64,000 nt of DNA, from positions 141,626,461 to 141,690,460 of the forward strand of contig CM030361.1 in NCBI GenBank assembly GCA_017893485.1. Reading direction: 5' to 3'. A model generated the notes under the pieces. That model did not search any database, was not told the origin of the DNA, and was given only the letters and a program-made list of their open reading frames with translations. How positions within the stretch are numbered: the first letter of the stretch is position 1; the number at the start of each line of letters is the position of its first letter. This document shows positions 12,915 to 25,641 of the stretch, one piece after another. Source of the stretch: Hemerocallis citrina (lineage: Eukaryota > Streptophyta > Magnoliopsida > Asparagales > Asphodelaceae). Made by a program: the position numbers and the translations under genes.

Positions 12915-13090
12915 CAGATCCAGATTCAGATTCAATCCAATAACTGCTCTATTGGCTGGAGATTTGTTGTTTGGTATTTGGACTGTTGGAGCAGATCCAG
13001 ATTCAAATCCAGTCCAACAGCTGCTCTATTGGTTGGAGATATGCTGTTTGGTGTTTGGACTGTTGGATCAGATCCAGATCCAGCCAAAAG
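12915..13090 (+). repeat. 77-bp tandem repeat in the copia leader
   Basis: Two full units (12915-12991, 12992-13068) and a partial third begin CAGATCCAGATTC and run through CTGCTCTATTGG and TTTGGACTGTTGG. The period of 77 is not a multiple of three, so similar peptides appear in all frames. It is therefore non-coding leader sequence between the 5' LTR and gag. Confidence 0.85.
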
Positions 13091-14479
13091 GAATCAGATC
13101 TGGATCTAACCAGCGGAGACAATCCATTGGGTATTGTTCTGTATTCTGTGTTTGGTGTGAAGACTAGATCTACTGTAGTGTACATCAAATTCAGATCTAA
13201 ATTAAAGATAAGTTCTTCACCAAATTTAAATTGTTATTTAATTATTTGTTTGAATCTTGTCGCTAAGTGCTAAAGTTCAAAACCGTATTAAGCATTGTTT
13301 AATTAAATACAAATCTGAATAACTACTTTGGCTACGTGCTATGGATCAAATATTTTTTTGATAAATTATAAGCTGTGACTATAAAATTGAATCTCCAATT
13401 AAATTGTTGTGAATTAGATAGTGCTAATAATTTGTTTAATTGGTTAATCTTTAACTATTTGATGAATGTAGGAACTTCAAAGTTACCTACAAATTGTGTG
13501 TATTGGAGATGATGGATTTGCATCACGGTATGATAAGTCTGCACTACGCATGCTTCTCCATCGAATTTGGAAAATACTTCTAACTTGAAGTGTTGGTATG
13601 ATCTACTCTAATTTTTCTTAGTATTTTCATGTGATGAATGTGTTAACGTTTTGTGCATTTGATTATATGATTGAGAGTTTCAGATCATAGTTATTCTCGC
13701 TTTGGAAAACTAGCATGTTTAGGGTTGTTAAGTGTTTTATCATACTATGTGTATAGATATTTTGACAAATCCATTGTTTGCAGTTTGTGTGAGATTACAT
13801 ATTTGCTTCTCTAATAATTAGAAATAAAAAATAAAAATTGTATAAGATGTATAACAAATGTCTGTAACTTAGGAGAGAACATCTCTTAATGTAGGATATG
13901 ATTCCGTTAGTTACGGTTTGTTCTTTCTCGTTCATTGTACTGTGTGTACAAAGTTGAACTATAGCATGTTATTCATTATCTCATTTAGCATCATGAAGAT
14001 GATGAAGAATGAATAGAGGAAATAACTCTTCGCTCAATGTGTTTGAGCAAGTCGATATTGTTAGAATCACTAGAAAAAACAAATAGTTTTATGAAATATG
14101 GTAGAGTAATTTTGTATTAACTCTTATGATGTGCATATATTGTCAATCACATGTATAAATTGAGTTTAACAAATGAGACAATTATTAATAATAGTTCTAA
14201 TTGTGTATAGGTCCTGAACATAACATAATTGGCTAGGAATTGAGAACTGTATATTAAATTGTTTGTTCTTATTAAAACTCATAACTCTACTAAATGATAC
14301 TTCATTAAATATGACAAATGTGAAGTTTGAACTCAGATTTTGATCACTAGAAAATCATTTTGTATGGTCTCTAGAAGTTCACAACCTTTTGAATCAATAC
14401 ATTCTGATACTTGTGATCTCAATAGATTTGTGACTATGTGAGATAATTATTGATCAGAAGTATTTTATCGCTTTTGTAG

Positions 14480-16620
14480 ATGATTGATATAAGTCTGTCA
14501 TATATATGAAGAATGAAGCACTTGTTATTCTTAATGAATTAAAAAAAATCTAGTTAAATGCTAAAAATTAAGGGTTTAGATTTGATAGAGGTAGTGAATA
14601 TGTTTCAATGATTTTAGAGAAGTTTGCATATGGCATAATCTCTATTGCACTCTACTTACAACAGTCAAACGGTATTGATAAAAGTTAGAATCAAATACTT
14701 AGTAAAATGTTGAATTCTATATTATTGACTGTTGCTTGTCTTGTGTAATTATGAGTGATGTTGCATTGCTAATCATATCTCTAATCTGTTACTACACTCT
14801 AAATTGAATACACCTTGTAGATTATGGCATAAAAACACAAATAATTTTGTTAAAGTGAAAATTTGTGTTGTGATATATTTGTTAGAGTACATGACCCTAC
14901 AAGGCCTAAAGTAGGACCTACAACAAATATTTATATGTGTTTAGAAAGTACAGAATGTAGTTCTGTGGACAGATGTTGGATCTATCTAATTTTTGTTAGA
15001 AGAATCTAGACTTGTCGATTTATTTGAGGATGTGTCCATCAAAGATAAATGTATGAAATAATCTAGTCCTACAGACACAGTCAATGATTCACAGTTGGAG
15101 TCAAGAACCAGCCTTACTGACACTTAAAAACTTGAGTGACAAATGAGCTAAGAAGAGTCTTTAGTAGACAATGATCAGATTTTGTGTCATACAATAATAC
15201 TTTAATTTAGTTGATCTGCCGAAAGGGGCTAAAACTATAGTAAGTAAGTGGGGTTTTGTAAGAGAAATTTAATTTTGATTGTTCAGTAGCAATTTTAATG
15301 CATTTTAGTAGCTAACAAATTGACTGAAAAAAATGGGATAGATTTATTTGATGTCTACTCACATGTTTATCATATTGCTACAATAAGTATTCTTCTTACC
15401 CTTACATCTATTGAAAAATTTGTTATTCATAAGGAATATTTAAACAGTTTTGTACCAAAAGTTTTGTACTTGATATTTTGTACTGAACAGTTTTGTACTG
15501 GAAAGTTTTGAACTAATATGTTTAGTGAACAAGATTTACAATTTAGTAAAATCATTGTATATTCTTAAAACATGTATAGCCGACGAATAAATAATTTGAA
15601 AATTTTCTGAAAGAGCCTAGTATATGAAATAAGTAATTCAGATTAGTGCCTTCAACTTTGTGGTATGTCAAAAATAGTGGCTACTATTTACTTATTTTGT
15701 TGACATGGTTATTCTTGGAAGTGACCTCTCTATTACAAATGAAGTTAAAATTGTGCTATCCAAAGAATTTAGCATGAAATACCTAGGTATTGTGACATCG
15801 TAGGTATAAGAGTGAGTTTCGGCTAGCAAGGGATAACCCTTAGTCAAACTCATTAAATCAAAATGTGTTTCAAAAAGTGGGGATATAGTGATTGAAAGTG
15901 TGTTTTGAAACACCTTATGATTATGATAAAAGGTTGATACCTAATGATGGTGCAACTATGAGATAGGTAGATCATTCTAAAGCAATTGACAGTCGCATGT
16001 ATACAAAGATTTGCACTAGAATAGACATAGCCTTTGAGGTAGGTATGATCTGCAGATTCACTAATAATCTCATACACATTTGAGTGCCCTTAAGAGGCTA
16101 ATGAGATACCTGAGTGGTATTCAAGAGTTTGCTTTATGCTACTCTACTCTTTCTTCAGATGAATGGCTGATCTGATGCATTATGATGCTCAGAATTTAGT
16201 GAAAGTCGATAACTAGTAGATATGTGTTTACACTAGGAGAAACAGAAATGTTATGGAAATTAAAAGGCAAACAGGCACTGTGCTATCATCCATGAAATCA
16301 GACCTCTATGTGTTATCCTCTGCAGGAGAAAAGGCTGAGTGGATTGAAGAAATTGTTGCTAGTTATCCATTAAGAAGTTTAAGTAACTCTCTAATTCTGT
16401 TATGTGACTATTAAGCTACAATGCACTGTAGCTCATAACCCACTCTATAATAGTAAGATGAGTATATTAAGGTTGAAAGAAGCGTAGTTGAACTTTCTCG
16501 TAAATAAAGTGCAATTGAAATAAAATATGACTAATGCTCCTGCTAAGAGACTTGAAAGTGATCCAATTATCAAAATTATGGGAGAAATGGAGTTAAAATC
16601 TATTGAGTCAAAGATTTAAC
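14480..16620 (+). pseudogene. Copia pol relic (integrase, RT, RNase H)
   Basis: Only decayed traces remain. Integrase: an LRFDRGSEYVS-like core near 14575-14610 and a QQSNG trace of the PQQNG-(VA)-ER motif near 14665. RT: LVDLPKGAKTI near 15205, then a GIDLFDVYSHV block near 15340. RNase H: a VLSSAGEKAEWIEE block near 16315-16350. Stops and frameshifts are frequent. The gag part (about 13500-14450) cannot be recognised at all. Confidence 0.8.
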
Positions 16621-16689
16621 ATCCTAATTGTTTTGAAATTTAGAATTCAATTGGAGCCATAGAGAAGTTCAAACTTAAGCATCAATTTT

Positions 16690-16990
16690 AGGCAATTGAC
16701 ATGTTTTAGATAATTTTGATGATTTCACATAAATTCCACAAATATATAATGTCATTCCAATTTTGATGGTATTATATATCTAGGGAATTTACTTAGAATA
16801 ATTATATTATTTCAATACGAAACATAAAAACTTATCGATGTGTTTCCGATGTTTAGAATGTCGTTATATCATTCCAATTTTGATGATATATCTCTTTTAT
16901 GGATTCTTGTTTCATTCCAATTTTGATGATCCAGAATTAACCATAATTGTTTTGACTGTTCTATCATTCCAATATGAAACATAGTATAAT
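16690..16990 (+). repeat. Dispersed ATTCCAATTTTGAT motif in the copia 3' region
   Basis: ATTCCAATTTTGATGAT or close variants occur several times near 16753, 16882 and 16915, with the shorter ATTCCAATATGAAAC near 16970. The LTRs carry ATTCCAATTTTGATA as well. The spacing is irregular, so this is a scattered motif and not a tandem array. Confidence 0.6.
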
Positions 16991-17646
16991 TCTTGTGTAG
17001 AAACTATAATAGTTCTTGTTAAAGAAACTTGATTGTGATGCTTGCGTTATATTTTTGCTAAACTAATTATGAATTGTACTAAGTTCTTTTGTGGAACTAA
17101 ATATTTTTTGAAATTCGTTGAAATTCTTAAAGATGTGTCTCTTGATATTCTTGTTTTCAATAAGCTAGCAAAGATGAAAAAGTTGAATCTGTCAACATAG
17201 ATTTCAAAATAATGATTTGCTCAAAATGGAGGAGTAAATATAAAGCAGTGTACAAGGATAGAGTTTCAGTTCATTTCTTTCGAGAATAAATTAGTCACTT
17301 GCTTGGTAAAACTTCAGTTGAGTTTAAGACTCTTGTGTTCGTTGAGCTTAAAACTCTTATTTTGTTCTTGAAGTTTATTTGCTTTGTTTGATTTTGAAAC
17401 TATGACAGATTGTTCCAGTTGGTTTAGTCATTGTGAACTATTCTGTTGTGATATGGTTTGGGAACTATTTAATTATTTTGGTTTAGTCTATTTGAATTAT
17501 TCGGATTTATAATTGATTTAGTCCTTATGAACTGTACATTGAGTGATGCATTTCTTCTATTTAAAGACTGCTATCAGTCAGTCAGCTTCATGCTGAACTG
17601 ATGAGATAATCCAGTACGTTTATATATTGAGAATATAGAAGGAGAT

Positions 17647-17927
17647 TGTTGGATATATAGGTATATTCTCACTATATGAATAATATTATGTGTAATATTA
17701 TTCTGTGGGTAACACATATGTTACACGTACTAATTGTATGGATATTGGAACGCGGGTTGAGTGGGTCGAGAACCCAGTACCCAAACCAGTATTTATCCTA
17801 TAAATACTGGCTTGTGATAGTAGTCTAGGTATTCCAATTTTGATAACTAGAATAAATATCTCAAGCACCTTAGTCTAGGATATAAACCATAATTTATATT
17901 GTTATAATCTCTCATACTCTCCTAACA
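17647..17927 (+). repeat. 3' LTR of degenerate copia
   Basis: 281 bp, preceded by the purine-rich GAATATAGAAGGAGAT that fits a polypurine tract. It differs from the 5' LTR by scattered substitutions and a small gap. Confidence 0.88.
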
Positions 17928-17932
17928 CTTGG

Positions 17933-19016
17933 TAACCCTTTGAATCACCTTCTTATTCTATTCCCATTTTTTTTAAGGATTTCATCTACTATTGAAGGCT
18001 CAAATTACTCATTTTCCTTAATTACCGTGCTAATGGGAGGAAGAAGAAAATCAAGTATTACACAAAATAAAACATTGACAAATCTCAGCATTATAATGTC
18101 TTTGCATAAGTTACCTCAAATTGATTCAATTTTAGAGATTAGTTTGATTCAATATTTAGTCAAATTTTGTGCAGGTTCGATTGTCACGCTCTAGGACTTC
18201 CATATGTGCTAAAGCTTTTCCCCTAGTAATATATGAATTATCTTTACCATTAACTTTTATTATAGTTGTTGTTATAGTTTCACTAATTTTATTTTGCTCA
18301 TCTCTTTATTTATTTCTTCCCATTTTTCTAATTTGTGGTACTTGAGTAAAAGGTTAGATATGGGGTTTATTGATTTCTACATTATGTTGTGATTTGTTTC
18401 TATATAGTTATAGAATCAAAATTTCAATATACATTATCCAATATTTTTTTTATATGTTATAGCTAATGACCTTTTTGAGTCGATTCTATCTCCAATAATA
18501 ATCTATTAAAATTTGCAAAAGTGGCTTAATTAATCAATGAAAATGTGAGAGTTTGTTTAGTATCACTCATTTAGATAATGTTCGATGTGCTTTCATTGAA
18601 GTGTTTTGACTTTCATTTTTATGGATTCAATTTTAGTTTCGAACTCTAGTTTGGAGCTCTACAAGTGATTGAGTCTATTAGGTACACATAAAGGGGTTGA
18701 AGGACTGGTGAACATCCATCACAAGGAGGTTGTTGATTGATACGCTGACTATGGAATTACTGTTCACTGAGCCTGATTTAGTTACCACTAGGCCCATAAA
18801 TTTTCATCTGAATTTTATTTGTATGACCTATTGTATTCTGCAATTTTTGGAATATTAACGTGGAAGTACTTAAAGAGGGTTCATGCACATTGATGCAAAC
18901 CATAAACAAAAAGGATTCTAAATTTTCAGAATTTTAACTATTTTGTTTCACCAACCCCTATGAGTCGAAGGTATATTTTTTCTTCCATTGTTGTCATTTA
19001 TGACGAATTTCCTATG
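17933..19016. other. Intergenic, nothing recognised
   Basis: AT-rich. The longest open frames are short and show no family signature. Confidence 0.5.
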
Positions 19017-19595
19017 TGTATGCCCTAGGATATTGTTGATTCTTCGACACGATCAATACAAACCACCAAGCAAATAGAAGATCACACCAATCACACAAAG
19101 CACACAATATTTGTCCCGGTTAGGGCAAGCCCTATTCCGGGGGAGTAAAACTGAGATATTATTCAACTAGAGAATATACAAAAGTTACAATTCTCACCAC
19201 GACCATCTCTCAAGCCTAACTAAAAATATTTACTGTTTACAATGGAGAATTCACTCTCCTCTCAGATGAAGTACTCTCTTCTATTGGGTTTTGAAGTCAT
19301 CATAGAGTAAATACGCAGTGGAAGTAAATTAAAAATTCTGAAATCCAACCATGGATCCATGTAAAAATCATAAAACATGTTAGGAATTTTTACCTCCATA
19401 ATGGAACGGCTATCTCCACAATCCACCAATCACGAGCACTGCAACGTTGCGGTGCCTTCACGGTATCCACACGAACGAAATCGGGTTCTTCCTTACATCG
19501 CGGTGCTAGCTGCGGGAAGGGGATGTTCTTCTTGCTCTCTCTCTCTCACTTTTTGTGATGGCTAGTGTTTTCCTTGTACTCCCCCCCCCCTCTAC

Positions 19596-19632
<37 letters not shown>

Positions 19633-20697
19633 CAGGAAATCATCCCTAAGAAAGTAGAGAGGTTGCCGGACTCACAATATAACCTAGGTTAGATTCATCT
19701 GTCGGCCTTCTAATTTTGGTTGGCCTATTTAATCTAATTAATTTTCCAACAAACGTTGGGAGCCTAAGTCTTACTTGGATTCCCACTTAAATTAACCTTA
19801 TAAATTTAAATCCCAATTCTAATCCATTCTAAATGTGTGACCATGTATGTTCCCATTACGTTGATAGTAATACTAAGATCCTATTTTAGTGTTACAAATA
19901 GTGAGCGGTAGGTATCAACAATACATCACTGCTACTCAAATAATGGGAATACCGGTGATTTGACATACCTATCCATGACCAATGTTACCATGTAGTCTAG
20001 TCCTTTTGTTCATATATCTTAATTGACCACATGGCATAGAGAGTGTCAACCTTCTATAGATCAATCTTTGGTTTTTTGATGTCCGAGTAGACTTATTAAA
20101 ACAGATGAGATCAATATCTCAAATTGACTCATTTGAGCACGACCATGCATTTTGTAGTCTCACTCAATCAAGGGGTCCGAAGATATTGCTCTTGTTATGT
20201 AAGAGGGACATCTTATCTAAGTCACTCACATCCCTCCGCATGATTCATAGTATGTCCGATAGCCGACTTTATAACCACCTTATCACAGGTGATGTTTGAC
20301 GGTATTAAAACATATAATTTCTCATATAGGGAACCGTAGTGACTTCAAGTCAAAGGACCACGTACACCAGGGTCACTGTGAGAATCGTTCATGACACTCA
20401 CGTAACGATCCATGCAGCGTTATCATGGTGGGTCAGTCTAGTACATTATTACTCTAATATGTACCCATGTGAAGACTTGATATCCCATATCCATGACCCG
20501 TAAAATCTGGTCATCAATCTATGCACATACTAGTCTCTATGTATTATTGTTGTCCTAATTCACAATAATACTTGACTAAGGACATTTAAGAATAGTGATC
20601 TGATTACAACCAATAGGATCTCACAATCATGTCATGCACTTGATGTCCCATATCCCATTATATTGAACCTACTTTTCTAAGAATTTTATTATGTTCA
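19017..20697 (-). mobile_element. Probable copia LTR/leader remnant, part 1
   Basis: The sequence resembles a copia LTR read on the minus strand, with blocks such as a GGTGCCTTCACGGTATCC segment. It continues at 30302-30417 once the solo LTR at 20698-30296 is removed. The outer right end, on the minus strand, starts TGTTGGTGTATGCC, a common copia LTR start. The left boundary is uncertain: 19017 has TGTGTATGCCCTAGG, and 19378 has TGTTAGGAATT as an alternative LTR edge. No coding region is present. Confidence 0.4.
19575..19631. repeat. C-run, (AC)n and (AT)n microsatellite
   Basis: A poly-C run, then CTACC, then about 12 AC units, then five AT units. Confidence 0.9.
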
Positions 20698-21525
20698 TGT
20701 CATGCCCCGCTTCCCAAAATACGGGAATACGAGCACGTAACAAAGCCCAGCGAATGATATGAACATCATTCATAGCTGTAACAGATCAACTCAACAATAT
20801 ACAAAAGATCTCAACCGCGCAAGAAATAAATAACCACATAAATAATGAATAAACTCCAAAATGATTATGAAATAAATTCACAAAATAATATTCAACATCT
20901 GGGAGAAAAGTAAACTTCGGGTCATACAAGCCCGGAATACAAAGTACGACAAAAATGAAAAAATAAAAAAATAACATGAAATAACTATAGTAATCTAATG
21001 GTTCAGTTTCATTCTTTAGAAAGTTTTCTCTCCAAGTTCTTGGGTCAAATTTCCTCTGGTACCTGTAAACTCATCAACTAGAGGTGAAAAAAAATTGTTC
21101 GTTAGAGCAAGTTACAGACAGCAAGTTGTAGAAGAAAAGAAGCAAGGAAAACATGGTATATCAATAAAGGGTGAACTAGAACTAAAATCAAATAACAGGG
21201 TTGATACTAAAAGCAAGGGTCTAGAATTAACGATGCAATAAACAATGATTATAATCAGTGATTCATGGCCAACAACAATAATCATGATCAGGAATGCAAG
21301 TGTCAATCCTAGGTTGATTAATATTTTATTATTCTATCTAATGCACGTAATAATACAGTGTCCTATACCACAGATTGGGTGCATGCAAACAGTGAATGTT
21401 TAGACTATAGTGGTGAATTCTACAGATCGTCTACTCGGCACAATAATCAATAATTAATAATCAATAATCCACGATCAATAATCCACCATCAATCAAGAAC
21501 AAGGGGCCCACTCCGAGTACAGACC

Positions 21526-22027
21526 CCTTCAGAAATCAGCATCCTCGCTGAGCACAGGGCATGCACAACCTACTGCAGGATCTCCTTTCTAGCCGATGTA
21601 GAGTGGAGTACACTGATTCTGCTAGCTGCACCGTACCCCGATTCTGCGGGTGGTCCATTATTAAATATTATGTAGTACAACTGCCCACCACAGGCTGCCT
21701 CTCAAAAGGCGGTTAACCGAATTGGTGACTCTTGATCATAGACTATTATATTTATATATTATTTTATCCAAGTTTCTTACCGATATGGGACTAATCCCAA
21801 TACCTTTCTCTTTTTTAAAAGTAAGTTAACATCTGTTGGCTTCTACAAACCAAAAGGCGGGCCCCCCATCTCAATGGATGACGTCAACATCCTAATAAAC
21901 CAACAGCATCTCATGCTGTTCTTAATTCACGTGGGGCCCCCCATTTTCTTAAATCACTATTCATTTATCAAATTATTACAAGAATGCCATTATGAATCAT
22001 TTCAACAACCAACTCTTTTACCATTTC

Positions 22028-22083
<56 letters not shown>
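21526..22083 (-). mobile_element. Fragment of a small LTR retrotransposon, minus strand
   Basis: 21526-21650 matches, inverted, the polypurine-tract end of the interior of the element at 25332-26930. It is fused to LTR sequence (21660-22027) in which the LTR 3' end is missing. The LTR then runs into (AC)n(AT)n. Its 5' start, TGTAACATCCCG on the minus strand, is found at 27437-27470, beyond the nested insertions. About 40 bases of host LTR and the 3' LTR are missing at 21525, which points to a deletion across that junction. Confidence 0.7.
22028..22083. repeat. (AC)n(AT)n microsatellite
   Basis: About 19 AC units followed by AT units, within the minus-strand LTR fragment. Confidence 0.9.
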
Positions 22084-22253
22084 GGGAAAAAGGGGTATGA
22101 GCAACTTGCTCATTTAGTAAATAAGCAATTGATGATGTGGCATACATGTGATTGAGAAATCCTTAAAATGGTTAGTTGTCCAATGTATCACATGAATGCC
22201 ACATAATCAGTTGCTCATTTACTAAATGAGCAAGTTGCTCATATCCCTTTTAC

Positions 22254-22255
<2 letters not shown>
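22084..22255. mobile_element. 172-bp palindromic MITE, copy a
   Basis: Inverted ends GGGAAAAAGGGGTATGAGC and GGGTAAAAGGGATATGAGC, both continuing AACTTGCTCATTTAGTAAAT. It sits inside a TA microsatellite, so the target duplication cannot be read. A second 172-bp copy is at 25400-25571. Confidence 0.8.

Positions 22256-22300
<45 letters not shown>
22256..22300. repeat. (TA)n microsatellite
   Basis: About 45 bases of TA between the MITE and the inverted dimer. It belongs to the microsatellite of the minus-strand LTR fragment. Confidence 0.85.
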
Positions 22301-22301
<1 letters not shown>

Positions 22302-22438
22302 CTATTAAGAGCTGGGAAGCTGAGATTCTCAACCATTCAATTGCGATCTGATGGTCAAGATTTGATCCGACTATCAACTGATATGTTGAAGGGCAGAACA
22401 GTCATTTCTCAGTTTCTTTCTTTCTCAGATTCAGCTAT

Positions 22439-22472
<34 letters not shown>

Positions 22473-23122
22473 ATGAATCCAAAAAAAGCTCAGCTTTCCC
22501 CCTCTCTCTCTCTTCGACGCGTCGCCCATCTCCATTTTCTGAGCGATTCGAAGCTAGGGTTTTTGATTCGCACATTTCTCATCTCTCCCATTCTCTCTCT
22601 TTCTTCGATGCGTCACCCATCTCCGTTTCCTGAGCGATTAGAAGCTAGGTTTTTTGATTTTGGTACATTTTAATGGGAATGGAGTGTTGGGGTTTTGAGG
22701 GGTTTGGCTGCTATCGTATCTTCTATTTGATCAAACCCCTTCAAAATGGTCGACGCCCTTTCTCCTGCCTTCGAAACCCCCCATTTCCCCAAAGACCCAT
22801 CGAAACCCACCCGATCGAAACCCTAACTCCACCTTTCTTCTCCTCCCCGACATCTTCGTTCAGGTATAATTTTGTAAACAATTTTTTTTCCAATTTTTTT
22901 TTTCAATTCCCTTATTTTGTAAATTAATTGCTATGCTTTGAAAATTGTTATGTTTTCCATTCACTTGTTCAAACTCTTTATTGTTAATTAATTTTTCAGG
23001 TAATGTTTGCATCTCAAGAATAGTGAGTGGAACAAGATGATCAGCTAAAATATCAGGGAAGAATTCGATTCCCATTTATCCATTTTGGGGTTTGGTCTTT
23101 CTATATTTTTTTTGTGTTGGTG

Positions 23123-23235
23123 TAGGCAGTGATGACACACCTTATTATCTGAAAACCCATTTGCAGTTGGTAACTGAGGGCAACTTCTGCATAGGGTTTA
23201 TGAGTTGCATCTATGGTTACTGCCAGTTTTTTTAG
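23123..23235 (+). pseudogene. Exon-like fragment of unknown gene
   Basis: After a GTGTAG acceptor-like site an open stretch encodes SDDTPYYLKTHL and then FCIGFMSCIYGYC. The mirror copy in the right unit (about 24795-24900, minus strand) keeps the frame with only a few changes. Related acceptor plus exon starts lie near 240 and 3535. I do not recognise the family. The fragment may belong to the element itself or be captured. Confidence 0.35.
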
Positions 23236-23435
23236 GTTTGATTGTTGATTGGACTTATTTGATAGTTCGATTGGTGGTGGTTCACGTTGTGAGACAAATC
23301 GGTATAATTCTATTTTATGTTTGGTTTACTGTTAACCATAACTTTATTATGCTATAGTAGTCTACTAGTCTGTTATATTCATGTGATTGTGAGTTTGCTT
23401 CCTCGTTGGATAACATGGATTCTAGTTTTACAAAT

Positions 23436-23680
23436 GATGATGAGATGGATTATGTTTCTGAAGTTGCACACTATGAATCATTTATTTAATGATTTATAGG
23501 AGTGACTAGTGATGAATTAATCCTATCTGAGCTTTATTTTTCCTCATTGGTTATAAGTGATGATGAGATGGATTATGTTTCTGAAGTTGCACACTGTGAT
23601 TTAATGATTAATAGGAGTGACTAGTGATGAAATAATCCTATCGGAGCTTTACGATTGTCACTTCACAAAATTTTGCTAAA
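23436..23680 (+). repeat. 123-bp tandem duplication inside the TIR unit
   Basis: GATGATGAGATGGATTATG starts at 23436 and again at 23559. The same pair is present inverted in the right unit (about 24350-24590), so the duplication predates formation of the inverted dimer. Confidence 0.75.
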
Positions 23681-25352
23681 TTCAGAGAATGATGACTGAT
23701 GAGATAGATTTTGAACATGTCATGCAGTGGAATGGAATTTTTCAGTTGCAGCAATTATGCAGCAGAAGCAATTTGGCTCTTTACATCAGGAAATGGAATT
23801 TTGCTTTCATGTTATATTTTCCCTTATTCAATCCTATCAGGAAATAGAGTTTTGCAGTAGCATCAATTTTCGGATTCGTCAAAGAGAGAGAGAGAGAGAA
23901 CGGGAGAGAGTAGCTGAATCTGAGAAAGAAAGAAGCTGAGAAATGACTGTTTTACCTTTCAACATATCAGTTGATAGTCAGATCAAATCTTGGTTAAACA
24001 GAATACCGAACTCTCTTTGACAAATCCGATGGTCAAGATTTGATCCGACTATCAACTGATATGTTGAAGGGCAAAACAGTCATTTCTCAGCTTCTTTCTT
24101 TCTCAGATTTAGCTACTCTCTCCCGTTCTCTCTCTCTTTGGCGAATCCGAAAATTGATGCTACTGCAAAACTCCATTTCCTGATAGGATTGAATAAGGGA
24201 AAATATAACATGAAAGCAAAATTCCATTTCCTGATGTAAAGAGCCAAATTGCTTCTACTGCATAATTGCTGCAACTGAAAAATTCCATTCCACTGTATGA
24301 CATGTTCAAAATCTATCTCATCAGTCATCATTCTCTGAATTTAGCAAAATTCAGTGAAGTGACAATCGTAAAGGTCCGATAGGATTATTTCATCACTAGT
24401 CACTCCTATTAATCATTAAATCATAGTGTGCAACTTCAGAAACATAATCCATCTCATCATCACTTATAACCAATGAGGAAAAATAAAGCTCATATAGGAT
24501 TAATTCATCACTAGTCACTCCTACAAATCATTAAATAAATGATTCATAGTGTGCAACTTCAGAAACATAATCCATCTCATCATCACTTGTAAAACTAGAA
24601 TCCAAGTTATCCAATGAGGAAGTAAACTCATAATCAAATGAATATAACAGACTAGTAGATTACTATAGCATAATAAAGTCATGGTTAATAGTATACCAAA
24701 CATAATATAGAATGATACCAATTTGTCTCACATCGTGAACCACCACCAATCGAACTATCAAATAAATCCAATCAACAATCAAACCTAAAAAAAACTGGCA
24801 GTAACCATAAATGCAACTCATAAACCCTATGCAGAAGTTGACCTCAGTTACCAACAACAAATGGGTTTTCAGATAATAAGGTGTGTCATCACTGCCTACA
24901 CCAACACAAAAAAAATATAGAAAGACCAAACCCCCAAAATGGATAAATGGGAATCGAATACTTCCCTGACATATTGTAGCTGATCATCTTATTCCACACA
25001 CTATTCTTGAGATGCAAACATTACCTGAAAAATTAATTAATAATAAAGAGTTTGAACAAGTGAATGAAAAACATATAACAATTTTCAAAGCATAACAATT
25101 AATTTACAAAATAAGAGAATTGAAAAAAAAAATTGGAAAAAAACTTGTTTACAAAATTATACCTGAACGAAGATGTCGGGGAGGAGAAGAAAGGTGGAGT
25201 TAAGGTTTCGATCGGGTGGGTTTCGATGGGTTTTTGGGGAAATGAGGGATTTTGAAAGCAGGAGAAAGGGGCGTCGACCATTTTGAAGGGCTTTGATCAA
25301 ATAGAAGATTCGATAGCAGCTAAACCCTTCATGTAACACCCCGTGTTACTTT

Positions 25353-25399
<47 letters not shown>

Positions 25400-25404
<5 letters not shown>

Positions 25405-25569
25405 AAAGGGATATGAGCAACTTGCTCATTTAGTAAATGAGCAAGTGATGAGGTGGCATGCATGTGATACGTTGAGTATCTAACCACTTTTAGGATTTCC
25501 CAATCACATGTATGCCACCTCATCACTTGCTCATTTACTAAATGAGCAAGTTGCTCATATCCCTTTTAC

Positions 25570-25571
<2 letters not shown>
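25400..25571. mobile_element. 172-bp palindromic MITE, copy b
   Basis: Ends GGGTAAAAGGGATATGAGC on both strands. Same length and family as 22084-22255, but closer to a perfect palindrome. It is absent from the 3' LTR, so it inserted after the LTR element did. Confidence 0.85.

Positions 25572-25640
<69 letters not shown>
25572..25640. repeat. (TA)n microsatellite in the 5' LTR
   Basis: Continuous TA dinucleotides. With 25357-25399 it forms one microsatellite split by the MITE. Confidence 0.9.

Positions 25641-25641
<1 letters not shown>

Larger units (their letters stand above)
11917..17927 (+). mobile_element. Degenerate Ty1/copia LTR retrotransposon
   Basis: Two LTRs (11917-12208 and 17647-17927) start TGTTGGATATATAGG and end TAACA. 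A perfect 5-bp target duplication CTTGG flanks the element (11912-11916, 17928-17932). Integrase, RT and RNase H relics lie in this order on the plus strand, which defines Ty1/copia. All are riddled with stops. The primer-binding site after the 5' LTR is not recognisable. Confidence 0.9.
22303..23993 (+). mobile_element. Long-TIR element, left unit of an inverted dimer
   Basis: The left end reads TATTAAGAGCTGGGAAGC. About 35 bases in starts the block TCAAGATTTGATCCGACTAT. The same ~130-bp block occurs inverted at the right end (about 23880-23993), so this unit has its own terminal inverted repeats. Inside are a leader with GAAGCTAGGGTTT, splice-like sites (TTCAG|GTATAAT at 22865, TTTTTCAG| at 22999, GTGTAG|GCAGTG near 23125) and a 123-bp tandem duplication. 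No transposase is recognised. Long TIRs and a carried gene fragment suggest a Mutator-like element. Confidence 0.65.
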
